From positions 2,234,501 to 2,298,500 of the forward strand of contig NC_089826.1 of NCBI RefSeq assembly GCF_035046505.1: a stretch of 64,000 nt of DNA, written 5' to 3'. Shown in pieces: positions 12,101-43,534 of the stretch (its first letter is position 1; each line of letters starts with the position of its first letter). A program made the translations under genes and the position numbers. The notes beneath the pieces were generated by a model, which saw nothing but the letters and a program-made list of their open reading frames with translations, was not told where the DNA came from and did not search any database. Source of the stretch: Tiliqua scincoides. Lineage: Eukaryota; Chordata; Lepidosauria; Squamata; Scincidae.

Positions 12101-13034
12101 TTTAATTTTGGGGGTGGCTGGTGTTTGTATTATCCTGCATGTCCTTTTGTCCTGTCAGTGGAAAACTTCAGCAAAACACAGAAGAGAGTGAAAGATAAAA
12201 CATTTCTGAAGAAAAGCTTGCATTTAATTTAAAAAAAAAAAAAAAATTTTTGTCCCTTGTCCAGCTGGTCTCATCTGTTGCAGTGTGGGTGGATTCTGGG
12301 ACAGACTTGATGAACTGTGTATAAGGTGTCCCTGCCCAGAATGCTGATCTCAGAGAGTGCATGAGGGCTCACTGTTGGTAGCCAACAGTGCTAGGGAGGG
12401 AGAGGTTTCCCCATCAGACACAGCCCTTGGCCTGGAATTAATGTCACTTGGAACCCGGTGCATTAAGCAAACCACACAACCCAGAGACTACAGTCTGCTG
12501 GTCCTCTCTGTGCGCAGGGGTGCCACGTTGTTCCATTTGGACCTCAACCAGAAATATGCCATCAATCTGGTACCACAGGCCCAAATCTGGGAGAGAGAGG
12601 CCAGATGTGTCTGCGGACTCCACTCTTCCACACCCAAGTCCACAGAAATAATGACCGTTGACGAAGACTGTTGCAGGCCCCTCAGTTGTTCACTGATAAA
12701 ATGTCTGAGGTTGCCACAGCCCTGCCCTCATAGCAAGATTTACTTTCTGAGCACACACATCCCCCACACACACTGTTGCACAATGGAGAAGGCTCTACTC
12801 TGCTGTTTTCATTTACTTTGCAAACTAATTCTTTGCAAAATAATGTCCTGCACTTTTGAAAGCCAAAGGACAGCTTGTTCGTGTGCTAGTCTGTCATCAG
12901 CAGTCCCAAAGGAACTTCACCAGGATCTGAAATGGTAGGTTGTGTGTGAGCCATCTGATGCCTTAATGTGAACACATGTGTACTACCATGCTTGGGAACT
13001 AGACACAATACTTCCAGGAACTTCCAGGCATCCT
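9166..13034. other. Gene-free interval upstream of CPXM1
   Basis: No exon was recognised. An unclassified hAT-like fragment may lie at about 11275-11428 (paired ggttaac/ggttaaaagcc ends around a ccccttggcttcaggggg core). C/G runs occur near 10262, 11992-12002 and an A-run near 12230-12246. Distal CPXM1 regulation could lie here, but nothing specific can be pointed to. Confidence 0.4.
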
Positions 13035-13425
13035 GGAGACCTGGGTAAAACTCCGATGAATTACAGTTCTAGGACTAGCATCGTTCAACATGGGACTTCT
13101 TTTTCATGCAAAAATTCCTGGGTGACCTTGAGCCAGTCACCCTCTTTCAACCTACCTCACAGGGTTGTTGTGAGGACAAAAGGAACCATATGCACCACCC
13201 TGAGCAACCTGGACGAAGGGTGGTATATCTTCATCTTGGCAACCTGCAGTCTCGAAAGATTCTGGTATCGCGCTCTGAATGGTGGTTCTGGAACAGCGTC
13301 TAGTGTGGCTGAAAAGGCCGATTCGGGAGTGACAATCCCTTCCACACTGGGAGCAAGTGCAGTCTGTCCCTGGTCTGTCTCCCTGGCTATGGGCCTTCCT
13401 TCTTATCACTGTAATAAATAAACAA
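13035..13425 (+). mobile_element. CORE/MIR-like SINE interrupted by a LINE 3' fragment
   Basis: The SINE reads gtgaccttgagccagtcacc, then cctcacagggttgttgtgag, then caccaccctgagc, and resumes after the insertion with a gtaataaataaac tail at about 13411-13425. Its body is broken at about 13235-13404 by a minus-strand fragment of the zinc-finger-tailed LINE described there. Confidence 0.65.
13235..13404 (-). mobile_element. 3' end fragment of a zinc-finger-tailed non-LTR LINE
   Basis: Minus-strand reading gives the peptide pieces RKAHSQGDRPGTDCTCSQCG and RDCHSRIG, a Cys/His zinc-finger-like C-terminus. It is followed by the 3' tail whose plus-strand form is ttggcaacctgcagtctcga. The same terminus is seen at 24.5 kb and partly at 28.6 kb. 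It is inserted into a SINE upstream of CPXM1. Confidence 0.8.
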
Positions 13426-13469
13426 AATGTTCAGAAGAATATAAACGGAACTTGAAAGCAACATTTAAA

Positions 13470-13565
13470 TAGCGGTAATATTTGTTTATATTCCACCTTT
13501 CTCCCCGATGGGCACCCAAGGCGGCTCACACCACAAATAAAATAAATATATACAGGAAATACATA
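13470..13565 (-). repeat. L2/CR1-like SINE or LINE 3' tail
   Basis: The plus-strand sequence ttccacctttctccccgatg followed by caaggcggctcac is the reverse complement of the common tail gccgccttgggtgcccatcg. It ends in an AT-rich stretch of aaataaaataaatata type. Similar tails occur near 25.27, 31.5, 32.7, 57.6 and 60.9 kb. Confidence 0.6.
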
Positions 13566-13805
13566 AAACTGTAAAATATATAAATATAATGAAAAAAAAT
13601 AGGAGAAAATGGATAGGGCCTAATTGTCTGCAGGAGAAGGTGTTGCAATGAGAACCACTTCAAGGAAATCTGCCAAAAAGTACACATTTCCAGAGAAAAT
13701 GGGAACCAGCCAAGGTGAAGCAGAAGGTTTTGGTGGGTCACAGCTATTCCTGACAATGCGGTACATGTATGGAAAGAGCATGGAATGCAAGAGAGGAGGG
13801 ATTGT

Positions 13806-13811
13806 TATAAA
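13806..13811 (+). promoter_or_regulatory. CPXM1: Candidate TATA box of CPXM1
   Basis: TATAAA lies 118 bases before the CPXM1 start codon, which would put transcription initiation near 13836-13842 and give a 5' UTR of about 90 bases. The stretch between is purine-rich, and no CpG island is visible. This agrees with a tissue-restricted TATA promoter but is inferred from position only. Confidence 0.5.
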
Positions 13812-13928
13812 GGAGAGGGGGCAGCATCCCAAAGTGCAAGGAGAGAAGGAAGGAGGGAGCGGAGAGGCAGAAGCAAGCAGAGGCTGGGAGCTGCAAAGAA
13901 TCTCTAGCTCTTGACTTGCCGTTCCAAA

Positions 13929-33333
<19,405 letters not shown>

Positions 33334-35860
33334 GAGGCAGCCTGATCATCTACAGACTGTTCCTGGACAAAGAAGATGCTGTTGGACCCCTGCGCTCTCC
33401 TCTCTATCTTAGCAGCCTCCTTTCTCCACATGAATATTTCCAGTTTCTAAGTCTTGACATGAGTTCTGGGCTTGGGGCAATATATACAGTATTAGCTGCA
33501 GTAACTGTCCAGCATCTTAAACCCCCAGGTCACTTTCTCTTTGGACTTTGCCAGTTCGGCTGGAGTGGCAACTGATAGACCTGTGCATGTTGAAAACAGT
33601 GCTGAATTTTTGAAAAGGGACCTGATTGCGGTCTAGGCACTGCTAAAAATTAATCCATGCCCTGAGAAGTTCACCCTGTTAATTCCAGAACTGCAGGGGC
33701 TGCTTGCAGTTGGTTACTCAGGGGCAAAACATTCTGTTTACACACAGAGAAACTCTCTTTCCCATATGTCAGGGCTGAGCCCTCACATTGAAAACAGAAT
33801 CCTGGTTAAAAATAGCATTGTCTATCCACATATTCCTTTGTTTGGGCCATATTTAGAGCACGTAAGAGGTAATCCGCATGTAGAGTTTTAGGCTGCAATC
33901 CTGTACACCAACATAAATTTAACTGACATAAATGGGATGTACTTCTGAGTAGACAAACATATGTAGGATTGCGCTGTTAGTGATTGAGCAGATATGCTGG
34001 GAGGACAGGCCCAGTGGTTGCTGGGTCTAGATCCCCCAAGTATTTTGTTTTCAAGAGCTGCACTGAAGGGGAAGTGCCCTCAGGTGTGGCTTTACCCTTC
34101 CCTGCCCCCTTAGGTAGTTCCCGTTTTGTGCAACTCTTAAGAAACAGGACCCCTCTTAACAGGACCTGCATGACTGTAAAGGGGTGTCTGCCAAGTGAGG
34201 GCCCAATCGTATCCAAGCTTCCAGTGCCAGTGCAGCCGCAATGCAACACTGAGGAAAGGGAACAAACATGCCCTTACCTGGAGAAGGCCTTTGTGACTGG
34301 CCCCCTACTGCAGGATGCAACACATGTTCCATTGGCATGGCTGTACCAGCGCTGGAAAATTGGATAGGATTTGGCCCTGAGATAACACTCCAAAAAGGAA
34401 CAATTTAGTTAGGCGAAGGACTTAACAACCTGGTGCCAGGGGCCTTGGACCAATGACTCTCAACTGGTGTGCTGTGGCACTTTGATGTGCCACGAAAGGT
34501 CCGGAGGTGTGCCACAGGAGCACAGTGATTGAAAATTGCTGAAAAACTCTTCCAGGTTTTGCAGTTCTGTTTCCAGGGCAAGAGAAGGAGCTCAGGAGGA
34601 AACATATTGTGGATCACGGGCATTTTCTTTTCAGAGCTTTATACATCTTCTGTAACACGAGGGCCAGGGGTGGGAAGGCTGTGTCGGCAACACCCACACA
34701 AATCAGTGGCGTGTGACTATCTTGTTCTGACAGGCAGGCCCTGCCTGGGACATGGAGAGTGCATAGTCTTGTTTCGAGAATGGGGTGGGGTGGGAGACTG
34801 TTCTCTGCTTGGCAGGGGCAGTTGGGAAAGAACCTGGTTCATAAGAGCCATTTCAATGAAGATGCTGGCATTGAGGTGCCCTTGCTAGACAAGTGGCATC
34901 AGACGGGATGTTATCAAATAAATGGTTTCCTATTTAACCTTCCCAAGTCTGCCCGGTGTAGAATTGCTTGTTGTTCATTTACCTTCCCGGGGACAATTAA
35001 TTCCAGGTAGGGTTACCAACTTGTACTGGTTGGTCCTGCTCTTGATCCGGCAACAGTCATTTGCGATGCAGAAGTCAGCACATGAAACTTTCAGCGACAT
35101 AGGGGTGACACAGACGAAAGAGCACACCTGGCCAGGTGGCAACCAACACATGCCAGGATACGGAGGAGGGAACAGAAACAGCTTCACCATCTTCCTCCTT
35201 TGAGGTGGCTGCAACAGCAACAGTGGTCTGAACTCTGAAGTATAGAGGCTACCAAAAGCTGGGGGCAGAGAAGAGGGAAAGACCTCAAGATGCTGACTCA
35301 GAAATAAGTCCTCACTGGGTTTGTGGGCATGTCTGGATTCATTGCTTTTAACCTTGCACCTCCAGTCTAGAAAGAACACTGAAGGTGGCTTTCATTACAG
35401 ACAGTAAAACAATGTAAATGATGATATTTTAAAAGCAGCATAAGGCAGTGGCGTAGCTGGAGGGGGGCAGAGCAGCAGGAGACTGTGTGCACCACAGAGG
35501 AGAGGCAGCCTCTCAGCAGCCTGTGCAACCAGTCAGGGTCTGCACACAAAGGCACTGGGCTGAGCGTTCGCTTAGTGACCTGACCTCATAACAACGGGGC
35601 TTGGAGACGTATCTGGACGTCAAGTGGCGCACACTGTGCTGATGTGCTTGTTGGGGGGGGTTCGGGGGGCCTGTACCCCCAACTGTGGGACCAGTGGGGA
35701 GGCTCCACCAGCACAGCTGCCCCGCCTGGAAGAGGCTCCACAGCAGGGCCAGGCGGGGCCAGCAGAAGCCAGAGCTCGACCAGGCTGCCATTCTCACGAG
35801 ACGCGGAACACACAGACACGTGTCAGGGCCAAGGGCGCAGCTCAAGGGCTGGCCAGCCTG
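33334..35860. other. CPXM1 3' UTR and intergenic repeats
   Basis: A family P palindrome lies at about 33888-33977 (ggctgcaatcctgtacacca to tgtaggattgc). A hAT-like fragment with gactctcaactggtgtgctg occurs at about 34449-34530. AATAAA at 34917-34922 could end the CPXM1 transcript. A solo family A terminus (cagtggcgtagctggagggg) is at 35446. No exon was recognised. Confidence 0.5.
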
Positions 35861-36560
35861 GCGCCTCCCTCCCCGGGCAGCCCCTCCGCCAATCCCCAAA
35901 GGCCCCGCCCCCGACGCCTGGAGGCCCCGCCCACCCCCGTTGCCCAGAGACGGGACGAGACTTCCGGGGTTCTAGAACCGGAAGGGGAGAGCGTCGCTCT
36001 AGGAAGGTCGTCTCTCTGTGCCGGAACGGAGCGCGAGGCGCGACCTGCGCCGGAAGTGACGTCGGCTCGCGTGAGGAGCACAAGGAGGAAGCTTGGGGCG
36101 GGGGCTGCTGCTGGCGGTGAGCGGGCCGAGTCTGGGGAGCGGAAGGGCCGCTCTGCCTGCCGGGGGGGGCGAGGGAGTGAGTGACCTTCGTAGGAGTCCC
36201 GGGGGAGGGGGGACCTCCCGTCCCCCTCCCCCCAGGTGGTCGCCCAGTTCCTCGGCCCCAGCGACGGCCTCTCTTTCCCCGGGGAGCTGGAGTGGGGGTC
36301 CCTGGAGGGGCTGCCCCCTCCCCTCGCCCTCCCGCTGCCCCGCCCCCTCCAGCTGTAGGCCTCCCCCTCCCCCACTGGGTTCTGCAGCTCCAGCCGCCTC
36401 CCTGGCCAGGGTGCTTTGGCCTGGCCCTCGCCCCACCCCCACCCCGGTGCTCCTTCCCCCCCTGCACTGGTGGGGGCTGTCCAGCTGCCCCCTTTCCCTG
36501 CCTCTCCCAGCTGCTGCAGGACAGATGAGTCCTGTGAGCGGGGGGGGGGATTCGGGGGTT
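35861..36560 (+). promoter_or_regulatory. CpG-island promoter of NAT8-like gene 1
   Basis: The stretch is GC-rich with many CpGs, unlike its surroundings. At 36050-36063 ccggaagtgacgtc joins an ETS site and a CRE half, and a second ccggaag-type site lies near 35979-35985. A good donor (ggcg|gtgagc, intron from 36117) suggests a non-coding first exon ending at 36116. Its partner acceptor is tgttgttgtccag|aatccg, exon start 36984. Long reading frames on both strands here are a by-product of base composition. Confidence 0.7.
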
Positions 36561-36983
36561 GGGGAGCTGTGTGAAGGGGCCACAGGGTGTTGCTCGCAGG
36601 GAGGGGTCCACTCGCGTGCTTGTTCCAGCCGCCTGCCTCGGGCAGGAGAAGTGAGCTAGAAATTAAGAAGCGGAACTTGCCCTTGTGCTGCTCATTTGAC
36701 ACCACGCTGGGCTTTGGAGGGGCTCTGGAGGGTATCGGCAGGACCTCCCCCTCCCCCCTCTGCAACTGGGGGGCGGACACACCTCTGGAAACCACAAATT
36801 TTGGCCACCCACTTACAGATATCCTACCCTGACGGTGGCCCGTTGCCTCTATGCAGGATTCTGGGTTCATCCTGCAGCAGGCCCACCTGATAGCTGAGAT
36901 CCCAGTTGTGTCTTCAGCTGCAGCATCTCGCCCCAGGTGCTGCTTCTGTCCCTGTGATAACAGACTTTGTTGTTGTTGTCCAG

Positions 36984-37717
36984 AATCCGTTGGCTGAGAA
37001 TCCAAAGAATCCGAAGGCTGCTGCTGCTCTTCCATCTGTGCCCGGCGCACCATGGCGACTTACCACATCCGCGAGTACCGTGCAGAGGACTATGAGACGG
37101 TGCGTGACCTGTTTGCCACAGGGATGAGCGAGTACGTGCCCACTCTGTGTGTGCACATGCTGAAGCAGCCCTGGCTGATCCTGGTCCTGACCTGCACCTT
37201 CTGTCTACTGCTCACCAGCTCTAGATCACTCCTCCTGCCCATCCTCGCTATCACCCTGCTGCTGGCCACAGGCAGGCAACTCCTTGGCTACATCTGGTCC
37301 ATGTATATTGACCACTGCTTGCAGGAGGATCTGATGGATATCCAGGCCACCTACCTGGCTGACAAAGGCTCTTGTTTCTGGGTGGCTGAGGTGGACGAAT
37401 GCGTGGTGGCCACTGTGGGTGCCAGGCCCTCGGAGGAGCATCAGGAAGAGCTCATGTTGAAACGCATGTCCGTTCGGAAGGATTGCCGAGGCTTTGGCAT
37501 TGCCAAGGCTCTTTGCAGGACTGTGATCTCTTTTGCCCGAGAGCACGGCTACAGGTCTGTGGTGCTGAACACACTCATGGTGCAGCATGAGGCCCGCGCC
37601 ATGTACGAGAACGTTGGCTTCCGCATGTATCGCCGCTATATCCTCCCTACCATCTACGGCAGGCTGGCCAACTGCACCATATCCAAGTATCGCTATGATA
37701 TCCCCTCGGTAGACTGA
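36984..37717 (+). CDS. NAT8/camello-like N-acetyltransferase, gene 1 (CDS 37052-37717)
   Basis: The coding exon starts at 36984 after a pyrimidine-rich acceptor. The CDS is 37052-37717, 221 aa, in a single exon, close to the 227 aa of human NAT8. The N-terminus MATYHIREYRAEDYE matches the family pattern. Residues about 40-80 form one or two hydrophobic membrane segments (WLILVLTCTFCLLL, SLLLPILAITLLLA). A GNAT fold follows, with GSCFWVAE (106-113), LKRMSV and the acetyl-CoA loop RGFGIA (146-151, pattern RxxGxA), then YENVGFRMY. NAT8 enzymes act at the ER and acetylate cysteine conjugates or protein lysines; the substrate of this one cannot be told. Candidate poly(A) signals are aataaa at 40107 and 41468. 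It is 39% or so like gene 2 by eye, so an old duplicate. Confidence 0.92.
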
Positions 37718-40700
37718 GGAGGGAATTTGAGTCAGTAACTGGATCTGGTCTTTAATCCCATTTGCCCCAGGCATTTTGGTGCAGCGTGTAACATGAAGTG
37801 AAGCAAACGAGAAGCGGTTGGTTTTGGTGCTGAGCAAAGGGAGGTCTCTCCACTTTTGTAGTCTTGAGTGTTAATTTTCAAGTTGTTTACAGAGGTTACT
37901 CGGTGGAAAGCCAGGCCTTAAAGAATTCTAGCAATGAAGGAATCAGAAAAGTGCATTGAGAAGATCCCTTTCATTGTCCCTTGATTTGGAAGAGGACATG
38001 ACTTAGCGGAATTAAGTTTTCATTGAAGGAGAGAACAGGTTTCTGCACAGGTCTGGACATTATTCTGTGACCTTGTGTCAGTGATTCTCCGTCCATTCAC
38101 AAGCTTCTCTTGCCTTGTTCCTTGAGAGAAAAATTTTTGATACTTGTGGCAAGTGACTGGCCCAGAAGCCAGGGTGCCAGCAGAGTGACATTGCTAATGT
38201 CACTAAGGGCGATTTTTGTTTTGGGATGGCCTTAATGAGCGCATCCAGAGGCCTTTTCTTTGTATTGCCTTGATGCAGCAATTTCTGTATGTTTCCTCGG
38301 TGTGCAGCACATTGCACACTCTTTGGTCTCTTCATTGTGGTCTTCCTTGTTTTGAGAAATTGGGTCCTGCTACAACATAAAGCATCCACCATTCCGATTA
38401 CCCAATTGCTGCTGTGTTTACTTTAGATGAGGTCCCCGTGGCCTCTGGGGTATGTGATAGAGGTCTGGAGGCTACCTAAAGAGATGTTTCTCATTTCTCC
38501 CCCTTCCTACTGCAGGAAGATAGCCTCACAAAAGCACTACCTGTAATTCTACTTTGGCTTCTCATTCTTACGAATGTTTCCCACACAGAGAAACAAAATA
38601 ATATAACCCAAAGTGGCATACTTGTAAATGAACTTTTTTTAACCATTGGTTGGGTATGTTTCTTTAAATGAATATTCTTATATTCAGGGGTACAAGAACT
38701 GGAGAAAAGTCACCTTGGTGACATGTCCCTGTCAAAACCGAGGCTATAAACTTGTCTTAGAAATACCATAAGAACATTAGAAGTGTCAGGGTTCACACTT
38801 GAGGTCCAGTATTCTGCCCACAGAACACCTACCAGCAGGTCAATACTCTCCCACAATTACCATTCAGTGCCTCTGAACCTGGAGGTTCCATTGAGCTGTC
38901 ATAGTAAACTGCTGCTGATAGACATGTGGTCCATTAATGTGTCCAATCTCCTTAGAGGCATCTAAGCTAGCAGTTATTGCCACACCCTGTGATTCCATAA
39001 ATTAATTGTGTGATGTCCTTTCTGAAATCTGGCGTGAATTTGCTACCAGGTGACTTCCTTGAGTTTGTAAACTGAAGTGTAAACAAAGCCATTTTTTTTA
39101 GTCCTAGGTGTTTCCAGAGGGGTCCAGCTGACACGAGGTACAAATCAATGCTCATTGTTCAGTTTCCTGATAAACTGCACTCATTGTCACCTTGTGCAAA
39201 CTTTAGTAGCTAAAATGCATGACTTTGTTGTAAGTAGGTTCATCTTATCTAATTGACTACAACAGAAATGGGGCTGGGAGGGAGCTAGCCAGAATATGTA
39301 TGTGCGTTTTAGGTATAAGGGAGCCCAGCTCTGCCATCAAAAGGGGGTCCCCAGCACACAAAGGGAGGTAGCCCCAGCATTTAAGCATTGAGGTGAGTGA
39401 GCTGTGGGCAAGGAGGTCAGAGCACTAAATTTTCTCTTCTGACCCTCCCAACAATCTACAAATTTGCTCCTTTTTTAGTTACAGAATGAAAAATAGTCTA
39501 AGAATAGAAGAGAGGGGAAGAGAGACTGAAAAAAAATATTCATATCTGTAATGAAAGAAAAAAATACATGTTTAGAACATATAAACATTGGCATCTTTAT
39601 TATAGCGATTTCTTTTCACCAGTTTTGGTAACCAATTAGTATTTGAACTACCTTCACAGACATAGTTCTCAGTATTGTGTAAAGGGAGTATTGTGCCAAA
39701 ATGGCCTTTTGAACATCCTGCCTATTCCTAAAGATGTTTGAGGGATTTTATTTTGTTCAATGGCATTAAATTCCAATTTTTATATTGGAGTCCAAGTCTC
39801 TTAAGATTGTTGTGTTTGTTTTCATGTCCTAGCTACTAATTTTTTTCTTATCTTGTAAATTCTTTTAAATAACAATACATGATAAAGGGATTTCATAGCC
39901 AGTTATCGCTTGGATATAAGGCAGATTCTTCCAGTTCACACTCCCATCAAGTGTGTAAAACAGAGTGCCCCGGCGGTGTTTGCATTGGCAATATATTTCG
40001 TTAGCAAAGATGTTTTTCTGTTGGAGAGATGACAGTAGAAATACAGGTGTGTATTTTATGTTTTGGGACGCATTGGCTTATTGAAAATACCTGGAAACCA
40101 ACTGTGAATAAAAACAACTTTTCTAAGAAACAAGCCATCCAGAATGGAACCAGTTACGAAGGTAGAAAAAACCAGCAGAAGTGTGGGATCCTCTGGCTGC
40201 ACAGTGTGTCCATCTTTGTGGCTGGCTTTTGGTGGGGAAGAAGCTGTGGGCATGTAGTCAGGGCAAAGGGCTCCTTGTTCCCTTGAGGGCAAATGTCGCT
40301 GGTCTGGAGGCACAGAGAGACATTGCTCAGCATTCCAAGTTTTTCTTTGTGGGGTTCCTATTGGTCATTTGGTTGATTGGCCACTGGAAAGCAGGATGCT
40401 GGCCTAGCAGAATCCTTCTTAGTCTGATCCTGAACAGCTGCTCTTCAATTCTTAATCCCTGTGAAAAAGCTCCAGATGTTTAATCCTTTCCTCGTTGGAA
40501 AGGTGTTCCAACCTCCTGATCTTCCTTAGCAAAGCACTCTACAAGTAAGGAGTTAGAAGGTATCAGTCTAGCCAGAGCACTCTGATGGGAAGAATTTTCG
40601 CCAGGATTAAATCAGTTTCTGAAACGCTTTCTTGGTGCCAATTTTGATGTCTCTTTGGGACCAGGCAAAGACTTCTTTATTTCCCTGGCATTCCAGCACA

Positions 40701-40730
40701 CTGGGAATACACATCATACTGGTTTTAGAG
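37718..40730. other. Probable long 3' UTR of NAT8-like gene 1
   Basis: AT-rich sequence with no recognised exon and few repeats, unlike most of the window, which suits a long 3' UTR. An AATAAA lies at 40107-40112. The transcript could instead run to 41468. Confidence 0.45.
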
Positions 40731-40744
40731 TATGGCTCTCAAAA

Positions 40745-40893
40745 AGCCAGTTGTGAAAGAGTGGCACTAGGATGTGGGTCTCTTGCCTTGTGTGCTCCCC
40801 GAGGCATCTGGTGGGCAGCTTTGAGATACAGGAAGCTGGATTAGATGGGTCTTTGGCCTAATCCAGCAGGGCTCTTGTGCTGTTCTTATGTAC
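40745..40893 (+). repeat. Old CR1 LINE 3' UTR fragment
   Basis: It reads gtggcactaggatgtgggtc, gagatacaggaagctggatt, gcctaatccagcagggctct and ends gctgttcttatg. It is more divergent from the others than they are from each other, so it is an older insertion. Confidence 0.85.
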
Positions 40894-41029
40894 TGTGCAG
40901 CTGGTTTTATAGGTTTTCTGTTCTGCTTGATTTTATTGACTAACACTCCTGCTGCTGCTTTTGGTGAATCTTATGGGATTAGTCTTTTGTTGGCTTTGGT
41001 ACATTTTCATCCTGCTTGTTTTATTCTCA

Positions 41030-41130
41030 AAGCAGCCTTTTGAAGAATTCGGATGTGATAAAGTATCTGACCCAAAGTCTACTTTTTTGACAGAGCAGGG
41101 ATTTGAACCTGCCTTTCTCCAGTAATAATT
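41030..41130 (-). repeat. MIR-like SINE fragment
   Basis: The plus strand reads gtgataaagtatctgaccca, then gacagagcagggatttgaac, the reverse complement of a MIR core and B box. The match is degenerate. Confidence 0.6.
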
Positions 41131-41467
41131 GCCACACTCCTGCTGGTTTTTTTGCTTGTCTTAATATATATGCTGCCCTCAGAGACTTGTGTGCCCCACT
41201 CCCCCCACAAGAGGGAGACTTGGAAATTTGCTAAAGAAATATTTTGGAAAAGCAAATGTAGCTGTGTACACATTTGTAGGGTGCTCCTATACAGCTCTCT
41301 GGGCTGTTTCCAGGTAGGAGCAGCACAGGAGACTTTCCAGTGGGTTCTGCTTAATAACTTATTTTCCAAAGCTTGTGTATACTTTCAGTTTGTACACCTT
41401 ATTGTGCGGCTAATGAACATGAGCTGACCATGTAACTGTGTGTATTGGTGCTGTGGAACTTCAGGAA

Positions 41468-41473
41468 AATAAA
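41468..41473 (+). terminator. Candidate poly(A) signal of NAT8-like gene 1
   Basis: AATAAA is followed 30-45 bases on by a T/GT-rich stretch (gggttgcctgtcttctg). If used, the 3' UTR is about 3.75 kb. This rests on the motif and its downstream context only. Confidence 0.4.
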
Positions 41474-42686
41474 GGAATTGCTAATTCACTTCCCAAAGGG
41501 TTGCCTGTCTTCTGAATCCCTGTCTCTGATAAATATATTATGAGGAGGTTGGAGAAGTGGCCTTACCCATTAGATAAAGAACCACTTAGCCCATAATTCG
41601 TCATAATCTTGCAGTGCTAGAGCTGAGCACTGTTCTTGTAGTACGTTGTTCCATCTGTGACAGTCAAAACAGTTACAGCAGCATGCTGCAAAATAATTCA
41701 AAATTAAACTTAGACAACTTGAATCAATGAGTTATCCAAATTATCGTAATCAAATTTCTACTACATATTAATGTTTTTAAAACAGTAAATTGCATCCCTA
41801 TCGAGCTCTTTGTACCTGCAGCTCACCTTCTGCATTCCTACCTCCTTTCCATGCTGACATAGGAATAGGTCAGATTCCATCGTAAAAAATTTGTGATGTG
41901 GGCATTAAAATGGCTGAACTAGGAAAAATTCTGTGAGTGGATCGCCTGGGATATTCTCCATGCCTTTTCCTGTTCCTGTTCCTGTTCCGCCCAGCCAAGC
42001 CATTGCCAGCTTCTACTTCACAATGTGGACTCAGTACCACACCTTCTCAGGCAGAGTCAGTGCTTAATTTCTCAATGAAAAGTGGTAAGTTAGACCTGTT
42101 CGGAAGCTCCTGCCTTCTGAATGGGGCCCCTTTCTCCTCCCAAATTTGTGAGGGAGGGGGGAAGCAACCACAGAAACCCTCATCTTGAGGTTGGTGTGAA
42201 CAACCTCAACCTAAGAGAACAACCGTAGCCAACCTAAGAGAAAGGTCACAGGTTGCACTTTGATAGGTGAATGCTTGATGGTGACAGCTGTTCTAAGGTC
42301 AAACCAAGATAACGCTGCAGTTATTGAACTGGAATAGATGGCCAAAGGTTGTCTCTCTCAGGAATATCATTTTGGAGCAGGAGCAGCCAGATTCTCAAGC
42401 GGGAAGAGCTCTTGGTGAAGAGGAGCAGCTGCCCTTATCGCACAAGCCAGAATACTGCATGGACATTACATAGGTAACATGGAAACAAGCTAAGGGAGTG
42501 TACTGCACAGGAGGGAGAGCTATGTGACAGAAGACCCCTTGGCCCCCCCCCCCATGGCCTCCCTTGAGGTGAATGTTAGCTTGGAAGAGAGCAGAGGCCT
42601 GTCTTGCTGCAACTAGTTCTATAAAGCACATTTGTGGCACTGTATAAACAACCAGCTCTGAATGCAGCTTGAAAAATACTGTACTA

Positions 42687-43004
42687 CAGTGTTTCTCAAC
42701 CAGTGGTACGGGTACCACCAGTGCTACTTGAGGTGGTGTCTGGTGGTACACACGGGACCCCGGGACCCCTGCCACCCAACAGCAAGACCTGGAAAAGGAC
42801 ACAACAAACGGCTGTAGGAAGCTCGACTAAGTGAGCAGAGCTCCAAAGCATGCTTTTCCACTCTCAAAAAAATCCCTTCCATCCACCCTGAGCCTCTTAC
42901 TGGTGTTTGGTGTGTTGCATCTGGCCTCCCAACACAGAAAACTGGCAATGATGTCATCCCCAGTTACTTTTGGTGGTACTTTGAATAGGTGGATCATGGG
43001 AAGT
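42687..43004 (+). mobile_element. hAT-like miniature element, family C, copy 1 (3' end lost)
   Basis: It begins cagtgtttctcaaccagtgg and continues ggtggtgtctggtggtacac and ccacccaacagcaagacctg to actttgaataggtggatcat. The other terminus is missing: at ggaagtg the sequence passes into the minisatellite at 43005. Compare the complete copy at 47455-47779. Confidence 0.78.
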
Positions 43005-43218
43005 GTTATATGTGTTATAGGCGCTATATAGGTGTTAGATAGGTGCCGGATAGGCGCTATATAGGTACTAGATAGGCGTTATATAGGTGCTATATACATG
43101 TTGCATAGGCACTAGATAGACATTAGATAGGCGCTATATAGGTGTTAGGTGCTAGATAGATGTTGCATAGGTACTAGATAGGCGCTACATAGGTGCTAGA
43201 TAGGTGTTAAATAGGCAC
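43005..43218. repeat. Minisatellite, unit about 10-11 bp
   Basis: About 20 variant units of the form ataggcgctat / ataggtgctag / atagatgttgc run head to tail for about 210 bp. Units alternate between tatatagg and tagatagg forms, suggesting a higher-order dimer of about 21 bp. It starts where the hAT-like element breaks off. Confidence 0.9.
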
Positions 43219-43534
43219 TTTCAATACAAGTAAATACGACCTGCATCCCAGTGATGTTTTACTTTTGCAGGGTTGCAGGCCTGTGACTTGCACTGGTGTG
43301 TAAATGAAAGGATCTGTTGTGTGTTACTTCTATGTAGGCAATACATTTTCCATGGCATGCAGAGATGCATTCATTCTATGCCCATTATTGTCACGTTGTT
43401 TGACAGCTAATGATGCACCTTTCAAAAAAAAAAACCCACCTCATTTTCTCTTCCTGAAATTTGCGGAAGCTTCGGGCGTTTGATGTTTCTCTGCACTTAT
43501 CCCTTCATTTTGCCCCCCAGCAGAGATCCCTGAC

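Noticed and set aside
35842-37053. 403-codon open frame on the minus strand
   Set aside because: It overlays the CpG island and first intron of NAT8-like gene 1, is low-complexity (Gly/Arg/Pro-rich) and has no family motif. It follows from GC content.
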